Source: Trifolium pratense
Taxonomy: Eukaryota > Streptophyta > Magnoliopsida > Fabales > Fabaceae
NCBI RefSeq assembly: GCF_020283565.1
Contig: NC_060064.1
Location: forward strand, 11,150,266-11,214,265
Direction of reading: 5' to 3'
DNA: 64,000 nucleotides
Part shown: positions 1 through 13,389 of the stretch, piece after piece
Layout: every line of letters starts with the position of its first letter
How positions within the stretch are numbered: position 1 is the stretch's first letter
Program-made: the position numbers and the translations under genes
The notes under the pieces: generated by a model
What the model saw: the letters and a program-made list of their open reading frames with translations, nothing else
Told to the model about the DNA's origin: nothing
Database searches by the model: none

Positions 1-357
1 AAATCGGGAACTTTTTTCCGGAAAACATCAGAACTTTTTCCAGAAAAATCGAAATCTTTTTTTCGGAAAAAATCTAAAACTTTTTTCCCGAAAAAAGAAC
101 GGAAACTTTTTTTTCCAGAAAAACTCCGGAATTGTATTTATCTGAAATCGAAACTTTTTCCCTAAAAAATCGGGAACTTTTTTCCGAAAAAAATCGCTAA
201 TTTTTTCCCGAAAAAATATCAAAAACTTTTTTTTCAAAAAAAAAAAAAATTAATACTGACAGTACATTATAATATCATGTACACATTCAATCCAGTCCAC
301 ATATCACATGACTCATCGGTGAGAGACCTATTATGGTCTCCCACACTAGAATCCGCC
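1..357. mobile_element. Foldback Mutator-like element, copy A (right part)
   Basis: The right half of a foldback element; the left half lies before the window. The interior is a degenerate AT-rich tandem repeat built on GGAAAAAAGTTTCCGAT-like units. The right arm (about 250-357) ends ACTAGAATCCGCC and is followed by ATGTAACGAAG, the same right flank as copies B and C. Open frames predicted here, rich in F and K, are artefacts of the repeat. Confidence 0.8.
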
Positions 358-389
358 ATGTAACGAAGTCCAACTAGAAGAAAAACAGG

Positions 390-1260
390 AACGTGTGCAA
401 AACTACTTCCCACGCTTGAGTTTTGTTTTTCTTCCAAAGAATTAAATTAAATTAAAATTAATGCCAAAAGAAAACCCTTTGAACTAGATAATATCTCCAG
501 GTGGAAGGGAAAATGAAAATATCTTCATCTCACTGTTATACACTCAGTGGATACCTTGCGTCACTTAAATAAGATCTTAACAAGGAAATCACAATTTATT
601 TACAATATTTCATCTCTTTCCAAAATCTTACTTTCCCCCCAAATCAAAGTGAATATAGTTGAATAGATGCATGGTGAGTTGTAATAGTTCTTACTTAAAT
701 CACAGAAACCCTAACTAATTATCAGTTCATTGAAAGAGATGATGGTGGTGGATATACCTGATGCCGCGACGGTGATGGTGGAAGTGGAAGACTCTGTTCT
801 GTGGCGGTGAAAATCAGTTGTGGTGTTGATTGATCGGTTATTTGCAGGTAATAATGTCTGTAAGTTCTTTCAGATTTTCATCATGAGTTATGAATATATA
901 CATGCTATTATCATTTCATGCTTTAGGTGTATGTAATTTTTGTTGTTGAGTGAACTTTAGATTAAATAAAGTTGGTTCTATTCATTTCATATATGATTTA
1001 TATTTATTTATATATTTATATTTTATTTATGTTTGCCTGTTGTATTTAGGACTTATGAATACGTGTTTTGATTTTAGGGTCAAATAAGGCGTTGAATTGT
1101 GATTGTTGATGATCCAGGACAAGTCGATCCACTAGCAGGTATATTTTACTAGCTAAAAGTTTGATAGTTAAGTTTGCACCCCTCATGTCGGTCGAAGATC
1201 TGTTTTGTCCTATTATCGTAGAGTAATTACTATAGGACAAACCACAATTTTAGTAGAGAC
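390..1260 (+). repeat. FTa-leader-like cassette alpha, copy 1
   Basis: One of at least eight cassettes resembling the sequence upstream of the FTa gene. Shared landmarks in order are a CCCACGCTTG block, an ACTAGATAATA(T/C)CTCCA block, ATCTCTTTCC, the AAACCCTAACTAA motif (about 705), and a short ATG frame at 739-810 (24 codons with stop) encoding a peptide with the core DIPDAATV. A GAATGAACTTTAGATTAAAT-like stretch (GAGTGAACTTTAG here) follows, and then an exon-like module beginning GGTCAAATAAGGC near 1078. In this copy the module has lost its ATG and its frame is closed. Whether it is transcribed cannot be seen. Confidence 0.75.
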
Positions 1261-1427
1261 CAATATGTTCGAGATGATTCAAGGGCAAAACATATTGGTC
1301 ATATTAACTACCTAAAAACAGATTTAAGGATCAAAATGACTATTTAAAGAGACATTTGCGGACCTAAGTACACACCTTCAAGGACAAATGTGACGGAATA
1401 AAAAGACACTCGTAGACCTAATTAAGA

Positions 1428-1624
1428 AAAAATTGACTTTTTAGATACATTGATATATTGATACATCAATTTTTTAATATATCGACAAAGTAATTCATCT
1501 TAAATTAATATAAGAAAAAGTTAACTTTTTAGATACATTGAAAGATTGGTGTATCTAGACCATATCATAGACTAGATACATCAATTTTTTAATATATCCA
1601 CAGAGTGAATTCTTTCTTAAATTA
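1428..1624. repeat. Degenerate duplicated TAGATACATTGA repeat
   Basis: Two related stretches each run from GACTTTTTAGATACATTG or a close variant to ATACATCAATTTTTTAATAT. Each contains an internal inverted repeat (TAGATACATTGAT against ATCAATGTATC-like sequence). It is probably a decayed MITE. The same structure is found in R2 and R3. Confidence 0.5.
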
Positions 1625-1646
1625 AGGACAAAAAGTAGTATCTATT

Positions 1647-1804
1647 ACTAATATATTAAAATCGATTACCAACAAAATTACTAGTTTATCCTTATTACTT
1701 TTAACCACGTTATAATTTTTATAGTACTAATATATTAAAATCGATTAACAACAAAATTACTAGTTTATCTTTGTTACTTTTAACCACATTGCAATTTTTA
1801 TAGC
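1647..1804. repeat. Two tandem 79-bp units
   Basis: Direct duplication of a 79-bp unit starting ACTAATATATTAAAATCGAT, with second unit at 1726. The units differ at only a few positions. The pair is also present in R2 and R3, so it predates the segmental duplications. Confidence 0.85.
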
Positions 1805-3659
1805 GTGTTGTTTACGCTAAATTTATGCCCAACACCTGCATTGTAATTTCACTAACAAAAAATAAAAAAATATATAGAAAGAATATAAGATAAATACAAA
1901 AAAAAAAAAAAGATGATATGCTTAAACATAGAAACAACAGATTATAAGACTCGTTTGACCCAACTTTTTTTAGAGTTTATGCAAATAAGTTATGCAATTT
2001 TTATATATTATTATAAGTTTGTCAAGGTAGTTTATGATAAAATAACTTATAAAATTACAATTTTCACTAGTGTGAACTTATAAATTTGCATAAAACCTAA
2101 TTTATATTGCATAAGCTGTTTGCAAAAACTCTAAAAAAAACTGGGCTAAACGGACTCATAGATTGGAAGAAAACAGAACAATCTATACTCATAAAAATAG
2201 CAACAAAACATATTAATATCATCAACTCAATAATGTTTTTTTTGTCGGATCAACTCAATAATCTATTGAAAGAAAAAGAAAAATATATAGTAGTCAATAA
2301 AAAAATTATAGCAAAAATAAGACAGATATACATAAAATTAGGAATATATAAATAGAAACATAAACAATAATTTTCATAAAAAAAATAATAAACAATATAC
2401 TATTAACTATGGAGTATTAATAATAATATAATAAAGTTAATTACTATCAAATTTACTAAATTATCCTAAATATTAATAATCAAATTTCCAATTTTTTATT
2501 AAAAAATGTACACGGGACTATTGTTTGTGGCAGATACATAAAAAATTGGCACAATAGTTTCACTTTTATTTTAACAATATTATATAACAAATTTTTAAAT
2601 ATTTTAATCTAAATAAATGATATACTATAATATAATGACAAACTTAAATATCGAATAAAATGCACAAGTCTTTAAACTAGTACTAGAGAGAAATTAACGC
2701 AAGTAGTATGTATTAGAAAAAAAATTTATTTAACGAAAGTTGCATAATTTATTTATAATAAAATATTTAAAAATATGTATACAAAGTAGTCATTGACTTT
2801 GTATGACACTCTTAAATAGATTTAGGGATTATGTATTTCTCAAAACATGTATTAAACAATTTAGTCTCTACTTAATTCGTAGAAGAATTAAAATGAGTCA
2901 AATTTGATAGAATTATTGACTTTTTGAGGTAAAGTAATATTTTGAGGAAATGTTTTGAAGTAAAATAATGTTTTTTGGAAATTCAAATTCTTTCCTCAAA
3001 ATTTCCTTGATTGGATGATTAATTTGAATTTTTTTTAAAATGATGAGAATTTATGAAGTATTTTGTTCAAATTAAATTTAAGGAATTTGAAATGACACCA
3101 AAAAGTTAGGAATTTGAAATTCCTTCCTCCCATATGTTTTAAAATTTTCAAATTGAGCCCTAAATTTTTTGTAAAAATTGCAAATAGGTCCCTAAAAATT
3201 TTCACATTTGTTCTTTAAATTTTTTAAAATTGCAAATTGGTTCCTATTTTTCAAATTTATAAAAGTGGCCCAAAATGTTCACAATGAAATTTTTTGTTAT
3301 TCTATCCAAACACACATTTTAAAATGAATGTAATTTAAATACAATCATCTAAATTGCTTGACATTTAAGTCACTAGATTTAATCTATTGGTGAGGGATTG
3401 GATTAGTATGTTAGAGGTCTGAATTCAATCTTCAACTCCATTGTAAACACAAAAATAAAAATTGTTTGGCATTTCAAATCCCTAAAATTTTTAATTACTT
3501 CATCCAAACACACTCTAAGACTTTTTGTTGTTATTTTGATGTGCTCTCTATAAAGTATTTTAAAAAATTAAATTAAAAAATATATATCAGGACCAGTTTG
3601 CAATAAAAAAAATGAGGACTATAAAATAAAATTTAGTGTATTATACATACAACTACAAC

Positions 3660-4702
<1,043 letters not shown>

Positions 4703-5547
4703 ATTATGTCATTACTTTTTACTACAAAAATTAAAATAAATTTAATTCATTCAAATACTAAAATAGCAACACTGCCAAAAATAAAGATAGTTTAATATAC
4801 ATATAAAATTTTCAATTGGCAATATAACACTAACAAACTAAAATTTAAATCTAAATATTCAGACTAAATTCTTTTACGTATGATCGAAAAAGAATAATAA
4901 TTTGAAATTCATAATCTTTGATGTCATTCAACTTCAGAAGAAAAAAAATACTTAGAAAATCAACCTTAGTGATAGTTGCCATAAACCCCTTGCTTGAGTT
5001 ATAGTACCTATGTCTCTCAATTTGTAATACATCATTTGACACCGTAATGAGTTGAAGCTTATTTTTCGATACAAACAAACACCGTATTAAGACGGAACAA
5101 TAAAAAAAGTCGAACAAGACAACGAACAAAACGACGCCGCATTTAAGCGACACAAACAGGAAATAATATATCTCAAATATATGTGAAAACCACCCCTCGT
5201 CTCTGATGGGAAGAAACATTGAAGTTTGGTGATTTAAGATTAAAAAAATGACGTCAAAACCACCCCTCGTCTCCGGGGAGAAATGAATAATTCTCTAACA
5301 AAAGAAAAATTAAAGTTGGCTCTCCAGCTTGTCATTATTTCATTCTCTTAGAGTAATCACCTATAAATTTTTCTATCAGAGATGGAGAAAGAAAGTAATA
5401 ACCTATGAAGCAAAAACTTTGACACAGACACAATACGGACACGTCTATACTACTAATGTAAAAATATAGGACACCGACACTGCTACATATTTATAAAAAA
5501 ATCTAAATCGAGAATCAAAATATATACATATGCATCAAAGTTAACCA

Positions 5548-5703
5548 ATCGTTAGTTGGTTAGTGGTAATTTGACACTGAACTTGGTAGTGAGGACCACG
5601 GTTCGATCCCCCGCAACTGTCATCGGGAGGGGGCTGGAACCACTTGATGTCAGAACTGATCCCTGAACCAAATTAAACTATGGTGAAAACCAAAAAAAAA
5701 AAA
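5548..5703 (+). mobile_element. tRNA-derived SINE
   Basis: The head contains TAGTTGGTTAGTGGTAATTT (A-box-like) and CGGTTCGATCCCCC (B box). The body reads CTGGAACCACTTGATGTCAG and CTGATCCCTGAACCA, and an A-tail closes it. Related copies or fragments lie at 8527-8665, 29926-30001, 40752-40834, 44517-44632 (minus) and 51650-51775 (minus). Confidence 0.8.
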
Positions 5704-6713
5704 GTTGAGCAAGTTATTTCATTAAGAAAAAATTTTAAAACAAGATTAATATTTAACATTTATTTATCCGTCTACTATCGAAAAAGCTGAAAATATTGCA
5801 ATCAAAATGTAATTTCTTTAATCTCTATTTGATCAGTATTGTTGTTTCGACACATTTATAATCCTTGTAGATATGTCTTATGTTTCTAAGAAGAGAAAGA
5901 AAAATAATTTTTTTAGGATACTTGTCCGACACGTGTTGCATGAGTGTCTTACAGGTGTCGAACGTCAACTTTAGAAATGTCGGAGTACAGGAAAAAATAA
6001 TTTTTATTGAGCACCTATTTGAGCGGTTCAACACATGTCGAAAGAGTGTCATACGAGTGTAAGACACCGACACGTGTCCGAAACCGCGACACACCTAATC
6101 ATAAAGGTGTTCGTACTTCATAGGTAATCACACTAAATTAGTCAAATATATTCTTGTTCTTGAAAAATAAAAGCTAAATTAGAGTTTAATTGTGGTTAGG
6201 GGTGGTAAAATGAGCTGGCCGTTGGTCCGACTTGTTTAACCCTTATTTTAGGCATGATGATTGTATTTTGAACTCCAACACTTTAAATTAGTCCACACTG
6301 TTTAACTCGTTTAAAAAATAGGACAAAAAATGTAAATTACAACACTGAGTTATTAGCACACCACTAAAATTATGTTGTTAGAAAAACAAATCAAGTGAGT
6401 AACTGGTTTTTTTATTTTATTTTTTTCGTAGTAAAAATTTAGGGTGATCAAATGGTGTCTTAGTCCAACATCTCAATAAGCATAAAAAATTAGTTGGTCA
6501 TCAAATCACAATCAATCATAATGCATAAGTGTGATATTAGAAGTAGTTATAGTTAAATTTAAACATTTTTAATGATCTTACAATTGCAATTAGTTTATTG
6601 TGTAGAAATATAATGCATTTTAGATCTCTTTAGTGTGAATTTGTTTTTATACGAAGTCTTTGATTTTTTAAGAGTAAAATATACTATTTTTTTACAAAAG
6701 AGTGTTTGCGAAT

Positions 6714-6830
6714 AGTTTATGTAGTTTGTTATATTTTGTTTTGCGGGGGTTTCAAACCATAAAATCCAGTATTCTTTAACAGGTTTGCATTTTGCGGGGG
6801 TTTCAAACCCCCGCAATTGTTACGTCCCAG
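6714..6830. repeat. GC-rich repeat with a 26-bp palindrome
   Basis: The motif TTGCGGGGGTTTCAAACC occurs at about 6742 and again at about 6793. The second copy runs into its own reverse complement (TTTGAAACCCCCGCAA), giving a near-perfect palindrome. This resembles a DNA-transposon terminus, but no partner end is identified. Confidence 0.5.
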
Positions 6831-7359
6831 AATTCAAATGATTCAAATATACTTTATAATTTATTTTTTTAAGCATCCCTTCTAATGTTTTATTGTTTAA
6901 TAATTTATAGATGTCTTAAAATGTGTAATTTATTTTGTCGAAGTAATTAAGTATATTTTTTTGGAGAAAAAAGTACTCAAATTTTTATTTAAAATAGAGT
7001 TTGTGCATAAAAATTCATGTTTGATCAATCTTTTATTAAAGAAATTTAAATTTTTGTTAGAGAGATGCATATAATATTATAAACATAAATACAAAAACTA
7101 ATTAAAAAGTATGAAGTTTACACATTTGATATAAAATATATTTCATAATATATTTTTAAAATTTATTTAATAAACATGTTAATGATCCACCTTTTGACTA
7201 TTTTTGAGATATCCATACTAGACAGACTCTCAATATGATATGTCTTTTTTTTGTAATTTCTTTTGCATATTCAATTTATATTTGTAGCGGCCCGCCCCAA
7301 TTTTTCGGGCTTGTTCCGCCACTGACTTCAGGCAACATAGCTCATTGGGAATCACCTGA

Positions 7360-8213
7360 TTTATGAGAAGGTTAGTTTCTTGAGCTGGCCTAACTTGTAA
7401 TGTTACTACTAATAGGTTTAAACTTCAGTGTGTTTTATTTAAGTATGAAATCTTTTACAATCAAGCTCTATTCCAGTCTTAGAACAAGTAAAAGTGATAG
7501 TTAATGAAAATAAAATTTTGTAAGTTTTTTTAAATGGAATTTTTTGTAAGCTATGCATGTGTTATTTCCTGAAATGCATTTTTTTAAAATTTATTTTAGT
7601 GGTTGTAATATGTTTTATCTTCAATTAAATCGTATAGGGACTGAAATGCAAATAAATAAATTATAGGGACTAAAATGAAAAATAATTATTTTATTTAAGG
7701 ACAGGAACAAATTTTTGAGGACCAAAATGAAATGTAAAAAATTATAAGGACCAATTTGAAAAGAAAAAACATTGAGGGACTAAAATTTATGAGAAGGTTA
7801 GTTTCTTGAGCTGGCCTAACTTGTAATGTTACTACTAATAGGTTTAAACTTGAGTGTGTGTTTTATTTAAGTATGAAATCTTTTCCAATCAAGCTATATT
7901 CCAGTCTTAGAACAAGTAAAAATGATAGTTAATGAAAATAAAATTTTGTAAGTTTTTTTAAATGGAATTTTTTGTAAGCTATGCATGATATAGAGACTGA
8001 AATGCATTTTTTTTAAATTTATTTTAGTGGTTGTAATATGTTTTATCTTCAATTAAATCACATAGGGACTGAAATGCAAATAAATAAATTATAGGGACTA
8101 AAATAAAAAATAAATATTTTATTTAAGGACAGGAACAAATTTTTGAGGACCAAAATGAAATGTAAAAAATTATAAGGACCATTTTGAAAAGAAAAAACAT
8201 TGAGGGACTAAAA
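7360..8213. repeat. 426-bp direct tandem duplication
   Basis: Unit 1 is 7360-7785 and unit 2 is 7786-8213. Both start TTTATGAGAAGGTTAGTTTC and end in AGGGACTAAAAT. The units contain the GGGACTAAAATG / GGACCAATTTG phrases typical of legume dispersed repeats. They differ at a few positions, for example near 7565 against 7990. Confidence 0.9.
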
Positions 8214-8526
8214 TGATGAGTATATTACAAGGATCACAAATATATAAAAGTATTTTTAATTAAACGCTTTTTGAGATTTTTATATTAAGTTAATTTTCTA
8301 TGAATTGAACTTTTTCATTACATTTTGATTTTACTACAAATATATCATTACAATGAATATATATTATTTCCTAGAAAAACACAAATAGCATTGACACATA
8401 CACACATAATTATTTTTTTTTACTTAACTAACATACACAATTAAACATGGTGGTCGCATATAAGTTTTTAATTTAATAAGCAAAAAGTTTATTTGAACAT
8501 ATACATGACTAAAATTAAAACAAAGT

Positions 8527-8665
8527 AGGGAGAACTACAGTTCGATCCCCGCAACTACGATCGGAAGAAAGTTGGAATCACTTGATATCAGAACTGATCC
8601 CTGAACCAGATTAAGCGGTCCAATGAACTAGATATTGATGGTGATAATCCAAAAAATAAAAAAGT
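8527..8665 (+). mobile_element. Truncated tRNA-derived SINE
   Basis: Starts near the B box (CAGTTCGATCCCCGCAACTA), continues through ATCACTTGATATCAGAACTG and ATCCCTGAACCAGATTAAGC, and ends in an A-rich tail. It belongs to the same family as 5548-5703, with the A-box end missing. Confidence 0.65.
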
Positions 8666-9129
8666 AAAACAAAGTTTATTTGAACATATACATCTATCTA
8701 TAAGTTTTTATTTGAACATATATACAATCATATATATTTTTTTTTGTCAAATAGTATAATGTGATATTGCTACCAACTGATCTAATCTCCCGTAAACATA
8801 CATGGTCATATATTAGTTTTAATTTTGTTTGGGTTCAAATATTAGTTTTAATTTTATTAATGCTACCGTATTAAAGAAAGATTATTTCTGCTACATACAT
8901 CATTGTAATTAATATAATAATATAATAATTTTTTTATACCAAAATGTAATAAACTGAAACATAGAGCAGTTGTATAGACATACTGTGAAATGAAGAAACT
9001 AGCTAGACTTTCTTAAAGGTCATGCTTAAGAAGGGTATCTATCTGCAGAATCTGCTTTTGAATTGTGATTTCCTATTTGCTTAAGAAACTAGCTAGACTT
9101 GAAATCTTATATTAAATAAATTAAGAAAA

Positions 9130-9235
9130 GAGTTATTATGCTCTACTTGCTCAAATCATCATCAGTCATCGGCTACATTAATATAGGGTTATTCAGGTCC
9201 TTTGCCAGATATAATAAAGAAACAAATATTTGTGG
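9130..9235 (+). repeat. 5' end of leader cassette alpha, copy 2
   Basis: AGAGTTATTATGCTCTACTT and TTATTCAGGTCCTTTGCCAG match the start of the gamma cassettes (28700-28840: GAGTTACCCTGCTCTACATG, ATTCAGGTCCTTTCCCAGAG). The foldback element B then interrupts the cassette, which resumes at 10076. This gives the original context into which the element inserted. Confidence 0.7.
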
Positions 9236-10075
9236 ACCGGATTCTAGGGTGGGAGACCATGATAGGTCTCTCACCAATGAGTCATGTGTTTTGTGGACCG
9301 GATTGAATGTGTACGTGATATTATGGTGTACTGTCAGTATTATATTATTTTCTATTTTTAAAAAAAAGTTTCCAATTTTTTCGGAAAAAAGTTTTCGATC
9401 TTTTTTGGGGAAAAACTTTTCGATTTTTTTCGGAAAAAAGTTCCCGATTTTCGGGGGGAAATTTTCGATTTTAGATAAAAACAATTCCAGAGGTTTTGTC
9501 TGAACAAAAAAGTTTCCATTCTTTTTTCGGGAATAAAGTTCCGATATTTTATTCGGAAAAACGTTTCGGATATTTTCCGAAAAAAAGTTTTCGATATTTT
9601 TATGGAAAAGTTCTAATATTTCATTCGAAAAAAAGTTTTAAATATTTTCTGTTTTTTCACTCTTTTTTGTATCAGCAAAATTTTTTCCGATGAACATTTC
9701 GAAACTATTTTCCCCAAAAAATCGGGAACTTTTTTCCGGAAAACATCAGAACTTTTTCCAGAAAAATCGAAATCTTTTTTTCGGAAAAAATCCAAAACTT
9801 TTTTCCCGAAAAAAGAACGGAAACTTTTTTTTCCAGAAAAACTCCGGAATTGTATTTATCTGAAATCGAAACTTTTTCCCTAAAAAATCGGGAACTTTTT
9901 TCCGAAAAAAATCGCTAATTTTTTCCCGAAAAAATATCAAAAACTTTTTTTCAAAAAAAAAAATAATTTAATACTGACAGTACATCATAATCTCATGTAC
10001 ACATTCAATCCAGTCCACATATCACATGACTCATCGGTGAGAGACCTATTATAGTCTCCCACACTAGAATCCGCC
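9236..10075. mobile_element. Foldback Mutator-like element, copy B (complete)
   Basis: Two inverted arms of roughly 115 bp (left from GGATTCTAGGGTGGGAGACC, right ending ACACTAGAATCCGCC) enclose about 600 bp of degenerate tandem units with the phrase TTTTTCGGAAAAAAGTTTCC. The interior switches polarity in the middle, so the whole element can fold back on itself. No transposase is encoded, so it would move only in trans. The 9-bp duplication seen at the C/D pair suggests the Mutator superfamily. Confidence 0.85.
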
Positions 10076-10104
10076 ATGTAACGAAGTCCAACTAGAAAAA
10101 AAAC

Positions 10105-10985
10105 AGGAACGTGTGCAAAACTACCTCCCACGCTTGAGTTTTGTTTTTCTTCCAAAGAATTAAATTAAATTAAAATTAATGCCAAAAGAAAACCCTTTGA
10201 ACTAGATAATATCTCCAGGTGGAAGGGAAAATGAAAATATCTTCATCTCACTAGCTGTTATACACTCAGTGGATACCTTGCGTCACTTAAATAAGATCTT
10301 AACAAGGAAATCACAATTTATTTACAATATTTCATCTCTTTCCAAAATCTTACTTTCCCCCCAAATCAAAGTGAATATAGTTGAATAGATGCATGGTGAG
10401 TTGTAATAGTTCTTACTTAAATCACAGAAACCCTAACTAATTATCAGTTCATTGAAAGAGATGATGGTGGTGGTGGATATACCTGATGCCGCGACGGTGA
10501 TGGTGGAAGTGGAAGACTCTGTTCTGTGGCGGTGAAAATCAGTTGTGGTGTTGATTGATCGGTTATTTGCAGGTAATAATGTCTGTAAGTTCATTCAGAT
10601 TTTCATCATGAGTTATGAATATATACATGCTATTATCATTTCATGCTTTAGGTGTATGTAATTTTTGTTGTTGAGTGAACTTTAGATTAAATAAAGTTGG
10701 TTCTATTCATTTCATATATGATTTATATTTATTTATATATTTATATTTTATTTATGTTTGCCTGTTGTATTTAGGACTTATGAATACGTGTTTTGATTTT
10801 AGGGTCAAATAAGGCGTTGAATTGTGATTGTTGATGATCCAGGACAAGTCGATCCACTAGCAGGTATATTTTACTAGCTAAAAGTTTGATAGTTAAGTTT
10901 GCACCCCTCATGTCGGTCGAAGATCTGTTTTGTCCTATTATCGTAGAGTAATTACTATAGGACAAACCACAATTTTAGTAGAGAC
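10105..10985 (+). repeat. FTa-leader-like cassette alpha, copy 2 (3' part)
   Basis: Nearly identical to alpha copy 1. The short frame runs 10461-10535 and has one extra GTG codon relative to copies 1 and 3 (25 against 24 codons including stop), so the change keeps the frame. The exon-like module near 10802 is closed, as in copy 1. Confidence 0.75.
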
Positions 10986-12144
10986 CAATATGTTCGAGAT
11001 GATTCAAGGGCAAAACATATTGGTCATATTAACTACCTAAAAACAGATTTAAGGATCAAAATGACTATTTAAAGAGACATTTGCGGACCTAAGTACACAC
11101 CTTCAAGGACAAATGTGATGGAATAAAAAGACACTCGTAGACCTAATTAAGAAAAAATTGACTTTTTAGATACATTGATATATTGATACATCAATTTTTT
11201 AATATATCGACAAAGTAATTCATCTTAAATTAATATAAGAAAAAGTAAACTTTTTAGATACATTGAAAGATTGGTGTATCTAGACCATATCATAGACTAG
11301 ATACATCAATTTTTTAATATATCCACAGAGTAAATTCTTTCTTAAATTAAGGACAAAAAGTAGTATCTATTACTAATATATTAAAATCGATTACCAACAA
11401 AATTACTAGTTTATCCTTATTACTTTTAACCACGTTATAATTTTTATAGTACTAATATATTAAAATCGATTAACAACAAAATTACTAGTTTATCTTTGTT
11501 ACTTTTAACCACATTGCAATTTTTATAGCGTGTTGTTTACGCTAAATTTATGCCCAACACCTGCATTGTAATTTCACTAACAAAAAATAAAAAAATATAT
11601 AGAAAGAATATAAGATAAATACAAAAAAAAAAAAAAGATGATATGCTTAAACATAGAAACAAAACAGATTATAAGGCTCGTTTGACCCAACTTTTTTTAG
11701 AGTTTATGCAAATAAGTTATGCAATTTTTATATATTATTATAAGTTTGTCAAGGTAGTTTATGATAAAATAACTTATAAAATTACAATTTTCACTAGTGT
11801 GAACTTATAAATTTGCATAAAACCTAATTTATATTGCATAAGCTTTTTGCATAAACTCTAAAAAAAACTGGGCTAAACGGACTCATAGATTGGAAGAAAA
11901 CAGAACAATCTATACTCATAAAAATAGCAACAAAACATATTAATATCATCAACTCAATAATGTTTTTTTTGTCGGATCAACTCAATAATCTATTGAAAGA
12001 AAAAGAAAAATATATAGTAGTCAATAAAAAAATTATAGCAAATTAATATACATAAAATTAGGAATATATAAATAGAAACATAAACAATAATTTTCATAAA
12101 AAAAATAATAAACAATATACTATTAACTATGGAGTATTAATAAT

Positions 12145-13375
12145 TGTTGGGTTTTTGTATATTGGCTACATTTTGCGAAAACATATTTTAGCCAAGTGTT
12201 GAGACAAATGTGCTGACCCCAAGTGTTGAGACAAATGTGCTGACCCCAAGTGTTGTGACAAATGTTGTTACACTTTCGAACAACACCTGACTCTGTTCTG
12301 CGCGCGCCAGCTAGATGTTATTATTTTCTACTCAATCTTTTGAAGATCTGTTTGAAGAATTATTTCGTGGTTTCTTATACAACAAGGCGCACGTGATCAA
12401 TGTGTTTCAGAAGGCAGCTGAACCCTAGTTCTATTTTCCAAAGGAATTATATTTTTGGAAAATATATTTTTGTGTTTCAAAAAATAGAACTATTATTTTC
12501 AAAAATATATCTTGTGAAGATTGCTGCAGAAAATATAAAAGATTTATTTCAAATAAATCTTTGTGCTTCAAGAAGATTAGAAGATTTAATTTTAAAATAT
12601 ATTTACAACAAATATATTTATGGAAGGAATATTTGATGCAAAGAAAGATTTGGTAAAAATATATATTTTGCATCTAGAAGATTTCTTGGAGCTGAAGCAT
12701 TGTGAAAAGCCCACGAGGCTGTGCTATATAACGGGTGCTGCTAACCCTATTTTATTCACCGAAACTTGAAGCTAAAATAGAATATCAAAGATGTAGTCTT
12801 TTAAGGGTTTCGTGTCTTTAAGCCACTCTCTAGGAGAGTTGGTGTAAAGTGAACCACTCGAGTTGTGAGATGGTCACTATGTCCTCACTCAGAAACCTAT
12901 AGGTAATGAGTTGAGTATTGTAATTGGAGGAAGCTTTTAAGCAACTCCAAATTGTGAACTTAGTCGTTGGCTAGGTGGTGATGTTATTGAAGTGTGTCTT
13001 CATCTTTGTCAAGGAGAGTGTCTCCATTATGTTGTTATTGAAATCCTTACTGGTTGTAAGGTTGAGGGGAGTGAGACGGGGTCTCATATCTAGGAGTTCC
13101 TAGGTAGAAGTTGCATTGGGTAGGGATTAAGTGAGGAGTTGTAAACGGGGGAGTTTAGCTCCGAATTAATACTGCTGATAGTGAATTTCCTCCTGGATTG
13201 GTATCCCCCAGATTAGGCTGTTAGGCTGAACTGGGTTAACAATTATGTGTGTCGTTTATGCTTTTCAGTATATGTTTTTAATGCTCTGTTTTATTGTTCT
13301 TACTGCTAAGACAAGTGTTGCGACAAGTGTCGGCACATCGTGGACAACACTTGTCTACTGTGTACCAGAATTTCA
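12145..13375 (+). repeat. 5' LTR of the env-bearing element
   Basis: 1231 bp. A direct repeat of about 27 bp (AAGTGTTGAGACAAATGTGC...) occurs near its start, and a TATA-like CTATATAA at 12724-12731 is the likely core promoter. Frames predicted inside it occur identically in the 3' LTR and are not genes. Confidence 0.93.
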
Positions 13376-13377
13376 AT

Positions 13378-13389
13378 TGGTATCAGAGC
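13378..13389 (+). promoter_or_regulatory. Primer-binding site (initiator tRNA-Met)
   Basis: TGGTATCAGAGC lies two bases after the 5' LTR, the usual site for minus-strand priming in plant Ty1/copia elements. Confidence 0.9.

Larger units (their letters stand above)
4703..9129. other. Single-copy interval, no gene seen
   Basis: AT-rich sequence not shared with R2/U2 or R3/U3. It holds a SINE (5548-5703), a stretch with repeated GTGTCGGACACGTGT-like motifs (about 5405-6095), a GC-rich palindrome (6791-6824), a 426-bp tandem duplication and a truncated SINE, listed separately. The open frames here are short, lack recognisable domains and I do not support any as a gene. Confidence 0.6.

Noticed and set aside
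28..237. F/K-rich open frames in the foldback elements (also 9138-9940, 31099-31791, 41572-42107)
   Set aside because: They are produced by the AAAAAAGTTTCC-type tandem repeat in several frames on both strands, with no domain and no sensible start context.
1046..1240. 64-codon minus-strand frame in alpha cassettes (also 10771-10965 and 32600-32842)
   Set aside because: It runs antisense across the exon-like module and is preserved only because the R blocks are recent duplicates. The composition is not protein-like.
5825..6094. Overlapping frames on both strands around GTGTCGGACACGTGT motifs
   Set aside because: Both strands are open because the sequence is near-palindromic repeat DNA. No domain is visible.
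12400..12673. Overlapping frames inside the 1231-bp LTRs (and 19996-20269)
   Set aside because: Both strands are open in the same AT-rich LTR segment, and LTRs of this type carry no gene.
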